The position numbers were made by a program, and so were the translations under genes. DNA of 64,000 nucleotides from UBA7332 sp051657165 (GTDB taxonomy: Bacteria > Bacteroidota > Bacteroidia > Bacteroidales > UBA7332), in assembly GCA_051657165.1 (NCBI GenBank), contig JBOFKD010000218.1, positions 10,448 through 74,447 of the forward strand. Reading direction: 5' to 3'. Each line of letters opens with the position of its first letter. Positions within the stretch are counted from its first letter, which is position 1. Positions 25,994 through 34,766 of the stretch are shown here, piece by piece. The notes beneath the pieces were generated by a model, which was not told the origin of the DNA, did not search any database, and worked only from the letters and a program-made list of their open reading frames with translations.

Positions 25994-26105
25994 AACTATA
26001 CACAGAGTATTGAGTTTTGAATCGGCAGAATCAGCACTTTTAGATTAAATAGATGCTTAACAGTTGGATAAGTGTGCTGATTCATCTCCTTTATTTGACC
26101 CTGCA

Positions 26106-26160
26106 AAAAAAACGAGGGTGTGTCAAAAATCGTATTGATTTGACACACCCTCTCTTTTTT
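26106..26160. terminator. Bidirectional terminator
   Basis: A perfect 14-bp stem GAGGGTGTGTCAAA/TTTGACACACCCTC with A-tract before and T-tract after. It serves the minus-strand DUF4831 gene and stops read-through from the plus strand. Confidence 0.9.
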
Positions 26161-27233
26161 TATTGTATTAACTGTCTTACACTTCCTGTTTGAGGATCCA
26201 GCAACACTTTCGTTGTTACCTTTTTATTTTCAAAAAGAGAAGCTGGTAATGCATTTTTAATTCCGAACTGTGTAAAAGAAAACTCTTCGGAAATCAGACT
26301 CTTTTTGCCCATTCTCAATGTGACGACAGCCTTACCCGGATTGTTGTACATAACGCCCGGATCTTCAGATTTCTTTTTATCTTTCGGGTTAACTGGCTCA
26401 TGTTCTTTCTTGTCCGTAATCTTCAGATCAATATAAACAGGATCGCCACTTAAGTCATTTTTATCAACCACTCCGAAGTAGTCCGAAAAACGGAAAAGAA
26501 CCTGTGAAGCAGCCAGATCAGCTACGTCTGCTTTAAATCGGTAATATATCTTTTCTTTCTGTGCATTGCCCGTAAACATTGAAGTCAAAGCTCTCTCTTT
26601 TTCGTCAAGCTGATTGATCATGAACTTTAATGCTTCACCATCTTTAGGCATATTTTCAGCATCGCCCATCAGAATATCCTGACGACTTTCGCGAATACGA
26701 TAAATTTGCTTAGCGGCAACTTCAGCCATTTTAAGGGAGGAGCCCGACATCAGATACTCCTCCGATAAAAGAGCATCATTATCCGTTGCAAATTTCTGAA
26801 TCACTCTGTTTTGAGGCATTGGAGGGGTACATGCATCTTTATAGGAAGCATCCGGTTCCATATTAACAGAACAGATGACTCCTTCTTCTGTCAGATACAT
26901 AAATGGAATATTCGCTGATTTGTATTGCAGCATATATCCTTCGTTCTTATCTACTTCGCCGCAGGTTTCCATGCTGACATTGTCCATTGTATAGAGAGTA
27001 ATATTCTCTTGCGGAGCATCTTTTACTCCCAGGAATTTTTCGGCATAACGTGCATATATTCCGGCTTTTACCGTCGTTTTTGTAGCTTCTACATCTACAA
27101 ATAGAACAGTTTTCGGCAAATAATAGCTTAGTCCCGTATCCGAACCTTTTGCTCCTGAAAGCTTGATCAGATTTACCTGAGCAAAGGATGAGAGCGTTAA
27201 CAGAAGAGACGCTCCTAATATAATTTTTCTCAT
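26160..27233 (-). CDS. DUF4831 family protein
   Basis: 357 residues with a signal peptide (MRKIILGASLLLTLSSFAQ) and no lipobox Cys, so a periplasmic or outer-membrane-associated protein. The sequence from about 35 on (GLSYYLPKTVLFVDVEATKT, then YAEKFLG) is characteristic of DUF4831, a Bacteroidetes family with no assigned function. The 3' codons run into the terminator stem region. It lies 32 bp after folB on the same strand, a linkage that looks like co-transcription and says little about function. Confidence 0.82.
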   Translation of the reverse strand: MRKIILGASLLLTLSSFAQVNLIKLSGAKGSDTGLSYYLPKTVLFVDVEATKTTVKAGIYARYAEKFLGVKDAPQENITLYTMDNVSMETCGEVDKNEGYMLQYKSANIPFMYLTEEGVICSVNMEPDASYKDACTPPMPQNRVIQKFATDNDALLSEEYLMSGSSLKMAEVAAKQIYRIRESRQDILMGDAENMPKDGEALKFMINQLDEKERALTSMFTGNAQKEKIYYRFKADVADLAASQVLFRFSDYFGVVDKNDLSGDPVYIDLKITDKKEHEPVNPKDKKKSEDPGVMYNNPGKAVVTLRMGKKSLISEEFSFTQFGIKNALPASLFENKKVTTKVLLDPQTGSVRQLIQ

Positions 27234-27265
27234 ATGATTCGTTTAATGCGTTAAAGTTTAGTTGT

Positions 27266-27646
27266 TTACAATTTAAACGTCCAGTCTTCACGTTTTGTTT
27301 CAATGATAACCGAAGCTTGTTTAATATCTCCGCATCCCGGAGGGTTTACTTTTGAAAGTTTGATTTCAAGCTCATTTATAGAAGGAAAACTTTCGAACAG
27401 ACGGGCGGTTATTCTTCCGGTTAAATGTTCCAGTAGTTTAGCCCGTATCTTCATTTCACGGCTGACTACCTGAAACGCATCGGCATAACTGACTGTGTCA
27501 GTCACTTCGTCAGTAAGCATTGCTTCCGTGATATCTACGTTCATCTTCAGATCAACGCGAAAACGGTTTCCTACCAAAGCTTCCTGTTCGAAAACACCGT
27601 GAAATGCAAAAAACTCCATCTCCTCTAGTTCTATCCAAGTTTTCAT
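27266..27646 (-). CDS. folB: Dihydroneopterin aldolase
   Basis: 126 residues, usual length. FolB converts 7,8-dihydroneopterin to 6-hydroxymethyl-dihydropterin and glycolaldehyde in folate synthesis. Seen: FFAFHGVFEQEALVGNRFRVDL at the N-terminus, containing the conserved Glu of the active site; VSYADAFQVV in the middle; and LEIKLSKVNPP, which carries the catalytic Lys. folE of the same pathway lies at 52484 in the window. A -7 match TAAGTTTG on the minus strand at 27687-27694 gives a likely promoter. Confidence 0.93.
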   Translation of the reverse strand: MKTWIELEEMEFFAFHGVFEQEALVGNRFRVDLKMNVDITEAMLTDEVTDTVSYADAFQVVSREMKIRAKLLEHLTGRITARLFESFPSINELEIKLSKVNPPGCGDIKQASVIIETKREDWTFKL

Positions 27647-27686
27647 CTAAATTACGATTTACTTTTGACTCTGATTAAAAGAATCA

Positions 27687-27723
27687 CAAACTTATAAATA
27701 ATCGGCTAAAGATGTTATATTTG
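27687..27723. promoter_or_regulatory. Divergent promoters of folB (-) and bactofilin (+)
   Basis: On the minus strand TAAGTTTG (complement of 27687-27694) faces folB. On the plus strand TATATTTG (27716-27723) stands 22 bp before the bactofilin ATG. Both match TAnnTTTG; no good -33 TTTG was seen for either. Confidence 0.55.
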
Positions 27724-27745
27724 CGCGAAGAAAATATACTTGTTT

Positions 27746-28090
27746 ATGCTAAGAAGAGAAGAAAAACCAAGTGGATTGCCTCATAATGCAATTGCTTACG
27801 GAACTTATATAAAGGGAAGTATCGAAGCTCGTGAGGATTTTCGTATTGACGGAACGATTGAAGGGGATATTTCATGTGAGGGGAAAGTGGTAGTAGGACC
27901 ACAGGCCGTCATAACAGGTAATATAACTTGTATTCATGCCGATATACTGGGCGAGGTGAACGGAAATATCATTTTAAATGATAGTCTGATAATCCGTAAA
28001 ACCGGAAAAATTAATGGTGATATAACGACTAAAACATTAACTGTTGAACCTGATGCTTTCTTTGCAGGAAGTTGTATCATGCGTAAATAA
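27746..28090 (+). CDS. Bactofilin-like cytoskeletal protein
   Basis: 114 residues from the ATG at 27746; a TTG two codons upstream is not needed. The core (about 14-110) is a run of short beta-helix turns with the DFRIDGTIEGDISCEGKVVVG and INGDITTKTLTVEPDAFFAGSCIM segments that define bactofilins (DUF583). These proteins polymerise without nucleotides into filaments that scaffold cell-wall enzymes. An NlpC/P60 hydrolase is encoded convergently next door, which may be coincidence. The short Cys-containing tail CIMRK is typical of the family. Confidence 0.9.
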   Translation: MLRREEKPSGLPHNAIAYGTYIKGSIEAREDFRIDGTIEGDISCEGKVVVGPQAVITGNITCIHADILGEVNGNIILNDSLIIRKTGKINGDITTKTLTVEPDAFFAGSCIMRK

Positions 28091-28151
28091 CTATTGTTTT
28101 ACCCGTATTTCACCATCTTCAGCGGATATACGGTTGATGCAGAACATAGGA

Positions 28152-28207
28152 AAAAGCGGAATTGTTTTAACGGATATTTTATCCGGTCAAAACAATTCCG
28201 CTTTCTT
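28152..28207. terminator. Bidirectional terminator between bactofilin and NlpC/P60 genes
   Basis: A 16-bp perfect stem, AAAGCGGAATTGTTTT (28153-28168) with AAAACAATTCCGCTTT (28189-28204), plus an inner CGGAT/ATCCG pairing. It lies between convergent genes. Confidence 0.85.
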
Positions 28208-28223
28208 ATATATTGCTTAAGTA

Positions 28224-28853
28224 TTAGGATACTTTGTCTTTTATAACTTCAGGAGAAGGTGTAATACGTTTGGCACTTACGAATCTCTTTTTGTAATAGA
28301 CATCCTCTTTGAGACTCGATATTTGTACACCTCCGTTCGCGCTGTGAATAAATTTAATGTCGTCGTTTCCGTTGTTTGCTACTACAATTCCTACATGACC
28401 GATTGATTTTGATCCGACTCCGCGTCTTCCGTTAAAGAAGATAAGATCGCCGGGACGAAGATCATTCTTGGCAATGTTTTCGCCATTGCGTGCCTGATCT
28501 CTGCTTGAGCGGGGTAATGTAATCCCGAATTGTTTAAATACGTATGCAGTAAAACCGGAACAGTCAAATGCTCTTTTCGTGGAACCTCCCCATTTATAAG
28601 GAATACCAAGCAATGTAGTTGCTTTGTCCAATAAGTTGTTGAAGAATTTTTCAGATAAGTCTTCGTTTTCATCGAGTTCTACCGGAATTGTCAGCCTGAA
28701 ATCTCTGACTTCCGGTAAAGCCGGCTTTAGCACGTCCAGCTTTCCTAAATCCAATGATTGAGCTTTGGCTTCTGTTCCGAAAAAGGAAAGAAACGCAATC
28801 GATAGTACCGTAAAAGATTTTAGTAAGTTTTTTCCAGTGAATAAGCTTTTCAT
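28224..28853 (-). CDS. NlpC/P60 (C40) peptidoglycan hydrolase
   Basis: 209 residues with a signal peptide ending at AKAQS. The NlpC/P60 domain spans about 80-195: catalytic Cys in RAFDCSGFTAYVF, His in SIGHVGIVV and a second His in FIHSANGGVQIS. It resembles the Spr/MepS group of D,L-endopeptidases that cut peptide stems or cross-links in the periplasm. The stretch between signal peptide and domain is short, with no SH3 or LysM module. Single gene, facing the bactofilin gene. Confidence 0.92.
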   Translation of the reverse strand: MKSLFTGKNLLKSFTVLSIAFLSFFGTEAKAQSLDLGKLDVLKPALPEVRDFRLTIPVELDENEDLSEKFFNNLLDKATTLLGIPYKWGGSTKRAFDCSGFTAYVFKQFGITLPRSSRDQARNGENIAKNDLRPGDLIFFNGRRGVGSKSIGHVGIVVANNGNDDIKFIHSANGGVQISSLKEDVYYKKRFVSAKRITPSPEVIKDKVS

Positions 28854-28889
28854 AATTATCGTTGGTGCGATTGATTTTAATGATTAAAG

Positions 28890-28922
28890 AAGGAGTCACA
28901 CCCGAAAGATGTGGCTCCTTTA
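28890..28922 (-). terminator. Probable terminator of the selenium operon
   Basis: AAGGAGTCACA (28890-28900) pairs with TGTGGCTCCTT (28910-28920). On the minus strand it is followed by a modest CTTTAAT tract. It lies 150 bp after selD and 37 bp before the NlpC/P60 start. Confidence 0.55.
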
Positions 28923-29068
28923 TTTTTGATATCACTAAGTTAATGAATTGCTGTTCAATAGGCAAATGTGTAACTGGTTTAAGCCCAGTTGTTAAACTTA
29001 TTTATTATTGCCTGCGGAAATTGCAGGTATAAATGAAAAATCCCGATTTCTTGTCTGAAAAAGAGTAT

Positions 29069-30115
29069 CTATAGCAGATACAAAGATTTATTACGTAAAG
29101 GTATAACCTCCCCGATAATCCGGGCGTATGGATGAATCCCGGAAAGATGTAATTCTTGCAGCAGAGCTTCTGCTTTGTCTGCATCCACACCCATTAATAA
29201 ACCTCCGGATGTCTGAGGATCGCATGCGGCCATTTTAAGTTCTGCAGGCAGATCAGAAGCACAGTGAATATAATCTTTGGCATAATCCAGGTTGCGGAAA
29301 GCTCCTCCGGGAATACAACCTTCTTCCATAAGCTCTTTTACGTCAGGTAAAAGAGGCAGATCATTCGCATGTATCTGAACGGTTACTTGCGAAGCCTGAG
29401 CCATTTTGAACGCATGCCCGGTTAATCCGAAGCCTGTAATATCGGTAGCTCCTGTTACATTGTATTTCTGCATCAGTTCTGCTCCCTTTTTATTCAGAAG
29501 TTTCATTTGTCCGATAGCCGCATTATAGCTTTCGTCAGAGACCATTCCCATTCTTTTAGCTGCAATAATCACACCAGTTCCCAGCGGTTTTGTCAGTATG
29601 AGTTTTTGTCCTTCTTTCAGCCCACTGTTCGTAACCAGTTTGTCCGGATGGATAGTTCCGACTACAGCCAGTCCGTATTTCGGAGGATAATCATCGATAG
29701 TATGTCCTCCCATTGTAAAGGCACCGGCTTCATTAATCTTACTTTGTCCGCCCAGCAGAATATCTTTTAATACCGGCAACGGGATTCTGGATGACGGAAA
29801 CATGGTGAGATTTAGCGTGAGAAGAGGTGTACCTCCCATAGCATAGACATCACTTAAAGAGTTGGCAGCAGCAATTTCGCCGAAATCAGTTGCATCGCTG
29901 CAAACAGGGGGGAAGAAGTCTGTTGTCACAATTAGTGCAGTTGTTTCGTTTATCAGAAATACTCCTGCATCATCATGAGTTTCGATATCTACTAATATGC
30001 GGTTGTCTTTTAATAAAGGTATATCCTGAAGTAATTTACTTAACTCTTTTGGAGATAATTTAGCCGAGCATCCACCATACTCAACGGTTGTTAGTAAGTC
30101 AAATTCATTCTTCAT
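29069..30115 (-). CDS. selD: Selenide, water dikinase (Cys form)
   Basis: 348 residues from the ATG at 30115; an upstream start 13 codons earlier lies inside the DUF3343 gene and adds no conserved residues. SelD makes selenophosphate from selenide and ATP. The N-terminal EYGGCSAKLS has Cys16 where some organisms have selenocysteine, with Lys19 after it. TDFFPPVCSD and AANSLSDVYAMGG are the ATP/Mg-binding segments, and FGLTGHAFKMAQ is a further conserved stretch. The gene overlaps DUF3343 by 11 bp and closes an operon whose other products use or carry selenium. Confidence 0.95.
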   Translation of the reverse strand: MKNEFDLLTTVEYGGCSAKLSPKELSKLLQDIPLLKDNRILVDIETHDDAGVFLINETTALIVTTDFFPPVCSDATDFGEIAAANSLSDVYAMGGTPLLTLNLTMFPSSRIPLPVLKDILLGGQSKINEAGAFTMGGHTIDDYPPKYGLAVVGTIHPDKLVTNSGLKEGQKLILTKPLGTGVIIAAKRMGMVSDESYNAAIGQMKLLNKKGAELMQKYNVTGATDITGFGLTGHAFKMAQASQVTVQIHANDLPLLPDVKELMEEGCIPGGAFRNLDYAKDYIHCASDLPAELKMAACDPQTSGGLLMGVDADKAEALLQELHLSGIHPYARIIGEVIPLRNKSLYLL

Positions 30116-30317
30116 ATGTCGAAAAAGTAATATTGTTTTGCTCAAAAAGAGCACTCATTATTGGATGATTGATCGAAGCAGACTTAAGTGCCATGCCACA
30201 CTCAGATGAAACTTTTTCCGGTACCGGAACTACTTCTACCTGAATAGCATGGTCGCGGCACAAAGATTCAGCCTTAATGACCGTACGTGTATTTTTAAAC
30301 AGAAAGAAGACTTCCAT
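30105..30317 (-). CDS. DUF3343 putative selenium/sulfur carrier
   Basis: 70 residues, a small single-domain protein: EVFFLFKNTRTVIKAESLCRDHAIQVEVVPVPEKVSSECGMALK. The CGMAL segment with one Cys and the paired opening F-x-N-T are typical of DUF3343, a family found beside SelD, YedF and csd genes and proposed to carry selenium or sulfur. Here it lies 4 bp after the cysteine desulfurase and overlaps selD, which supports that role by association. Confidence 0.82.
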   Translation of the reverse strand: MEVFFLFKNTRTVIKAESLCRDHAIQVEVVPVPEKVSSECGMALKSASINHPIMSALFEQNNITFSTYEE

Positions 30318-30321
30318 AAAA

Positions 30322-31449
30322 TTATAATTCGATTAAAATTCGGGTCAGTTCTTTAAGATCATTCGTCGTATGGTAAGGCGAAAGACTAAATCTGACTGTT
30401 CCGTTCGGGAATGTATTCAAATGCTGATGAGCCAGCGGAGAACAATGTAGTCCCTGACGGGTTTCAATTTTCCACTCCTTATATATGCGGTTAGCAAATT
30501 CAGACGGCAGCAGATTTTTGTGAGTGACAGAAAAGACTTCGCCCTGATACTGCTGATCATTTGCACAATAGATTTGTAAATCCTTGTTTTCCCTGATGGA
30601 TTCAAGCATTTTAAAAAAATCACTCTTGCTGTGCAATGATTCAGGTCTGTTTAATAAAGCTCCCAGAAGCCCTGCTATACCAACCATGTTTGGTGTGCCG
30701 GCTTCATATTTATCGGGCAGCTCATCAGGCATTTCAAAACTATGAGAATTGCTTCCTGTTCCGCCGTATATAAAAGGTAGCCGGTCTTCGGCATTGCGTG
30801 TCATAAATCCTCCCGATCCTGTAGGTCCGAGTAATGATTTGTGCCCGGTGAAGAATGCTGCGTCCACCATCCATTCGTCCAGATAACAGTCCGTCTGTCC
30901 AAGAGATTGAGAAAGGTCAGCCCAGAACTCTATACTCTTATCGCACCATGCTCCGATTTCGGCAAGCGGTTGGATAACACCATTCACATTAGATTGATGG
31001 TTTACAATTACGAGAACCACTTTTTCTTTCATCTCTTCATTCAGAAGCGAAGTGTTTATTCTTCCGTCTGAGAAATGAGGCAGAATCCGAATCTCTGTAT
31101 TATAAAGTTTGGCAGCCTGATGCAACGGGCGCATCACGGCGTTATGCTCCAAAGGAGAAACATAAACTATATCACCTTGCCGGAAAGGGAAGGAAGCTAT
31201 GAGAGTATTACATCCTGTAGTGGCATTCTGAGTGAAAAATATGTGCTCAGGATTCTTCCATCCGGCTACTTCACCAATAAGGTCTCTGCATCTTTCAACC
31301 ATAGAAGTTGCCTCAAAAACTCTTTGGTAAGCGGCACGACCGTAAGTTCCGCCACATTCTGTGAGATAATGGGTGATACTTTCTGCCACGGCTTCAGGTT
31401 TCGGGTAGCTGGTACTGGCATTATCAAAATAAGAGTTGAACATCATCAC
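30322..31449 (-). CDS. Cysteine desulfurase/selenocysteine lyase-like aminotransferase (class V)
   Basis: 375 residues, PLP fold type I. The PLP lysine is in FFTGHKSLLGPTGSGGF (about 203-219). The N-terminal YFDNASTSYPKPEAV and the active loop Cys in TRQGLHCSPLAHQHL (about 335-349) match the EF2568-type class V desulfurases that occur in selenium loci. It probably mobilises S or Se from cysteine or selenocysteine onto the neighbouring carrier proteins and SelD. It overlaps yedF by 4 bp (31446-31449). Confidence 0.88.
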   Translation of the reverse strand: MMMFNSYFDNASTSYPKPEAVAESITHYLTECGGTYGRAAYQRVFEATSMVERCRDLIGEVAGWKNPEHIFFTQNATTGCNTLIASFPFRQGDIVYVSPLEHNAVMRPLHQAAKLYNTEIRILPHFSDGRINTSLLNEEMKEKVVLVIVNHQSNVNGVIQPLAEIGAWCDKSIEFWADLSQSLGQTDCYLDEWMVDAAFFTGHKSLLGPTGSGGFMTRNAEDRLPFIYGGTGSNSHSFEMPDELPDKYEAGTPNMVGIAGLLGALLNRPESLHSKSDFFKMLESIRENKDLQIYCANDQQYQGEVFSVTHKNLLPSEFANRIYKEWKIETRQGLHCSPLAHQHLNTFPNGTVRFSLSPYHTTNDLKELTRILIEL

Positions 31450-32051
31450 GGGTAAATAATATGTCCTGCCTGAGAAGTTAGCTGGGTAATCCGGAACATA
31501 TTACTGATAGTTCCGATTTTGATTACAGATTTCAGTTCGTAGAAATCCACACAAGTACCACAACAAACGATTGTTACACCCTGGTTCTCCATCTCAGCAA
31601 GAGATGCTGCTGTATCCGAGCCATCAATAGCGAGTTTTACACCACTATTATATAGAATAATTGAAGTAGGTAATTGATCTGCTTCTTTTAATGAATTGAT
31701 AAAAGCACGCATTAATAATGATCCCAGCTGAGGATCGCCTTCTCCCATGAATTCACTTTTCAATACAACTACAAAGTTATTTGATTGAACCGGACTTTTA
31801 CAAAAAGATTCTGCACTGACAGATTCATCCATCTTTTCCGGAACAATAAAGCGTATGTGCTGTATGCTTTCATTTAATACGACATCTGTATTAATACCTA
31901 GCTCTTTTAAGTAGGCTGCAACGTTCTGACAGGCTGTTTCATTATCCAGTAGTACTTCCATCTCTTCACCTTCCGGTGCTGCTTTAATGGCTTTTTTTGT
32001 ATGGATAAGCGGAGCAGGACAAAGAAGTCCGCGTGTATCAATTGTTTTCAT
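31446..32051 (-). CDS. yedF: YedF-like selenium metabolism protein (TusA plus DsrE-like)
   Basis: 201 residues in two domains. Residues 1-72 are a TusA-like fold with the persulfide/perselenide Cys in DTRGLLCPAPLI. Residues about 88-201 are a DsrE-like domain with GVTIVCCGTCVDFYEL carrying three Cys. This two-domain form matches the sulfurtransferase-like selenium metabolism protein YedF found next to SelD. It overlaps mnmH by 14 bp and csd by 4 bp, so stoichiometric co-expression is likely. The Cys positions suggest transfer of Se through the protein; this is inference. Confidence 0.9.
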   Translation of the reverse strand: MKTIDTRGLLCPAPLIHTKKAIKAAPEGEEMEVLLDNETACQNVAAYLKELGINTDVVLNESIQHIRFIVPEKMDESVSAESFCKSPVQSNNFVVVLKSEFMGEGDPQLGSLLMRAFINSLKEADQLPTSIILYNSGVKLAIDGSDTAASLAEMENQGVTIVCCGTCVDFYELKSVIKIGTISNMFRITQLTSQAGHIIYP

Positions 32052-33075
32052 CTATTTTTAATTTTAAATCAATTAATAATCGGGCAGCCTCAACCGGTGA
32101 GTCTGTCTCTGGTTCTAAACGATAATGGATATGCCGGTGTTCGCTGATAGCACGATTATAGCTTTTGTCGTAATACGCAAGTCCGATTCGTGCAGCCTCA
32201 CGAATATTTCCGTTTTCCAGATATTCGATGGCAGCTTTAGCATGTTGTCCGCCCAGTCGTCTTTCGATACGTTTAAAAGAATCGGCTAATTCAGCAACAT
32301 CAAAGTTTCCGTATTCCTTCATTAATCTGTCCAAGCGTACTTCAATCGGTAAATTCAGATAGATAAATGGTGATTCCTGCATGATTTCATATAACTCCTT
32401 TGGTATATATACACGCCCGATAGATATACTTTCACCTTCGCACCAGACCGGTTTTGACGGATCCAGACTTCTCAGGGCCTCGTGGAGTAAATTGATGAAA
32501 TGTTCGGTTGACGGTTGGTCCGGTTGCCCTAAAGAACCGAATGCCGATCCTTTATGGTTTGCTAAACCTTCAATATCCAGAACCTGTTCACCAATAGATT
32601 GCAGTTGATGCAAGATCTCTGTTTTTCCGCATCCGGTAGGTCCGCCTAAAACAATCATTTTCCATTTTCGGGTAAGTATCTCTTCTGTAAAAGACGTACG
32701 ATAAGCTTTGTATCCGCCGGTTAAGCGCTTAACCGATAATCCGGCAGTACGGAATAACCAGGCCATACTTCCGCTGCGCATACCTCCGCGCCAGCAGTAG
32801 ATATAAATAGTTTTCCCTTCTGCGGCTTTTTTAGCGTCTTTTACGAAGGAAGCCATTTTCGGACCGACAAACTCAAGTCCTTTTTCAACGGCAATGTCTT
32901 TTCCTTGTTTTTTGTAAAGAGTTCCTATTACAACTCGTTCTTCATCTGAAAAAAGCGGGATATTTATGGCTCCTGTTATATGTCCTTGCTTGAATTCGGC
33001 AGGAGTGCGGACATCCACAATTATTCCGTCTTTACTTTGTTCCAGGAAATCGTTTATCAATAAATCTTGTTCCAT
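32038..33075 (-). CDS. mnmH: tRNA 2-selenouridine synthase
   Basis: 345 residues from the ATG at 33075; a TTG nine codons upstream lies in the promoter -7 element, so it is rejected. MnmH (SelU) replaces the 2-thio group of wobble uridine with selenium from selenophosphate. The N-terminal rhodanese domain (about 5-125) has its active Cys in IYCWRGGMRSGSMAWL. A P-loop follows at about 140 (VLGGPTGCGKTE), then the kinase-like C-terminal domain. First gene of the selenium operon. The operon thus has a clear selenium user, with no selA or selB seen in this window. Confidence 0.95.
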   Translation of the reverse strand: MEQDLLINDFLEQSKDGIIVDVRTPAEFKQGHITGAINIPLFSDEERVVIGTLYKKQGKDIAVEKGLEFVGPKMASFVKDAKKAAEGKTIYIYCWRGGMRSGSMAWLFRTAGLSVKRLTGGYKAYRTSFTEEILTRKWKMIVLGGPTGCGKTEILHQLQSIGEQVLDIEGLANHKGSAFGSLGQPDQPSTEHFINLLHEALRSLDPSKPVWCEGESISIGRVYIPKELYEIMQESPFIYLNLPIEVRLDRLMKEYGNFDVAELADSFKRIERRLGGQHAKAAIEYLENGNIREAARIGLAYYDKSYNRAISEHRHIHYRLEPETDSPVEAARLLIDLKLKIDENN

Positions 33076-33099
33076 TACAGTTGTCTTTTTTAGAGCGCT

Positions 33100-33107
33100 C
33101 AAACTTA
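33100..33107 (-). promoter_or_regulatory. Promoter -7 element of the selenium operon
   Basis: The minus strand reads TAAGTTTG, a perfect TAnnTTTG match, with a T-rich stretch where -33 is expected. The start of transcription would be about 18 nt before the mnmH ATG. Confidence 0.5.
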
Positions 33108-33506
33108 CATAAAATTTAGGAGCGGGAAAATAAAAGACATATCATCTTTCTAATTCGTGCCAAAAGTTGGGATGACTTCATTGTATAAAGTAAGATGACT
33201 TATGTGAAAGTATGAAAATGTATAAGTACATCACTAAAACGGAATTTTATTTCACAGGTATCATATTTTTATAGCAAATCGTACAAAAAAAGCCCATTAA
33301 CAGGCAATTGTCCCCTTTTTGTCCCCCTGAAAAATGAATACTCGAATTGCAGCAGAACTATATTTGCAGCATGATTGATGTCGTAATTTAAATTAAGTAA
33401 ATGTGTCATATATATATTATGCGCTTAGGGAAATTGCATTAGAGAAGCAATGCCGATTAAGGCGAAATGTATATAAAAGTACTTACTTCTATAAAACTTA
33501 CATTCT
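33108..33506 (+). other. Upstream region of the fimbrial operon
   Basis: About 400 bp with no gene. It holds the plus-strand -7 match TATATTTG at 33359-33366 and an AT-rich leader of about 130 nt before the DUF3575 ATG. No long inverted repeats flank the promoter, so there is no sign of a phase-invertible switch here. Confidence 0.4.
33359..33366 (+). promoter_or_regulatory. Candidate -7 element of the fimbrial operon
   Basis: TATATTTG matches TAnnTTTG. No TTTG is seen 19-21 bp upstream. It lies 141 bp before the first gene of the operon. Confidence 0.45.
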
Positions 33507-34766
33507 ATGCAGACACGTATAAGATTTTTATACGTCATACTCTTCTTGTCCCTGTTTCTAAGTAGTATGGCGTCCGAGAAACCGGATTGCAAAAGGTTTA
33601 CATTCTACTTTCAGCTCAATAAATCACGGGTTGATACTCTCTACATGAATAATCAGGAAACGCTGGATTCGTTAAGATACAGATTAAATCGGGTAAATCT
33701 TAACAGAAACGATACAGTTATTATTGAAGCTTACTCATCACCTGAAGGGGATGCGCAATACAATCGTGTTTTGTCGGAGAGCAGGACTAAGGCTTTGTAT
33801 AGTTTTATCCGGAGTAATCTGCTGGATGGATCGTTATGTAATGTCCGTACCCGAACAGGAGGTATTAACTGGAAGGGTTTAGAAAGTATTCTGGATACTT
33901 CTTCGTTTGCGAAGAATCAGGAGTTAATGGAACTTTTCGGAGCAGAGCTTACTGACGAAGAGCTTCAAAAGGCTTTAATGTATATAAATAATGGGGCTGA
34001 TTACAGATATTTTTTCAGAAAATACTTTCCACGCTTACGTACAGGAGAAGTAAGTCTTATTATAAAATCAAGCTTATCCCAATCATCTTCTATAACTATA
34101 CCACTCTATGCGTATGCTTCGGGGTTAAAGGTGAATCCGGATTTAGAAATACCGGTAAATACTGATGATTTAATGCGTGAACCTCTCTGGAATATTAGAG
34201 AGCGGATCCAGCCTGTCGCATTTAAGACTAATCTTTTGTTTGATCTGGCAACCGCTTTGAATGTGGAGATTGAAGTGCCTCTGGCTAAAAGATGGAGTAT
34301 AGCTGCCGAATGGATGTTTCCATGGTGGCTGGATGAGAAGCATCAGAATTGCCTGCAAGTGCTTAGTGGTACGCTCGAAGGTAAATACTGGTTTTCGCGC
34401 AATCGGAGAGAAATGCAGCGTAATGATCTGACAGGATGGTATGCAGGACTATATGCCGGAGGAGGTCTTTATGATATTGAATGGCATAAGAAAGGATATC
34501 AGGGCGAGTTTTATCTGGCAGCCGGAGTCAGTGTCGGGTTTGCTCATAAAATAGCAAGGGATTTCTCGCTTGAATATGGCATAGGTGTCGGATATCTTAA
34601 TACAGACTACCGAAAATATAATGCACAAAAAGATAAGGAGGATAACTGGATACTTGTACGTCAGAAAAGAGGCAATTACAGCTATTTCGGGCCGACGAAA
34701 ATAAAAGTATCTCTTGTCTGGAGACCGTCGTTTTATGTCAGTAAAAAGAAAGGAGTATTAAGATGA
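33507..34766 (+). CDS. DUF3575 outer-membrane protein of fimbrial operon
   Basis: 419 residues with a signal peptide (ending SSMAS). Residues about 30-140 include VIIEAYSSPEGDAQYNRVLSESRTKALYSFI, an OmpA-like peptidoglycan-associating motif. Residues about 220-415 form the DUF3575 beta-barrel (FKTNLLFDLATALNVEIEVPLAKRWSIAAEWMFPWW). Families of this kind open type V (FimA/Mfa-like) fimbrial operons of Bacteroidales and may anchor or regulate the fibre at the outer membrane. The stop overlaps the next start by 4 bp. Confidence 0.88.
   Translation: MQTRIRFLYVILFLSLFLSSMASEKPDCKRFTFYFQLNKSRVDTLYMNNQETLDSLRYRLNRVNLNRNDTVIIEAYSSPEGDAQYNRVLSESRTKALYSFIRSNLLDGSLCNVRTRTGGINWKGLESILDTSSFAKNQELMELFGAELTDEELQKALMYINNGADYRYFFRKYFPRLRTGEVSLIIKSSLSQSSSITIPLYAYASGLKVNPDLEIPVNTDDLMREPLWNIRERIQPVAFKTNLLFDLATALNVEIEVPLAKRWSIAAEWMFPWWLDEKHQNCLQVLSGTLEGKYWFSRNRREMQRNDLTGWYAGLYAGGGLYDIEWHKKGYQGEFYLAAGVSVGFAHKIARDFSLEYGIGVGYLNTDYRKYNAQKDKEDNWILVRQKRGNYSYFGPTKIKVSLVWRPSFYVSKKKGVLR

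Noticed and set aside
30030..30075. Selenocysteine codon in selD
   Set aside because: The active-site position is a TGC cysteine codon, not TGA; no SECIS-like hairpin is needed.
30116..30154. Upstream start for selD (13 extra residues)
   Set aside because: It is coded inside the DUF3343 gene and is out of keeping with SelD N-termini; the ATG at 30115 fits the EYGGCSAK spacing.
33076..33102. TTG start for mnmH
   Set aside because: It overlaps the promoter -7 element TAAGTTTG at 33100-33107; the ATG at 33075 gives a normal rhodanese start.
33103..33506. Invertible promoter switch for the fimbrial operon
   Set aside because: No long inverted repeats flank the promoter region; only a 5-bp dyad near 33440 is visible and no recombinase gene is nearby.
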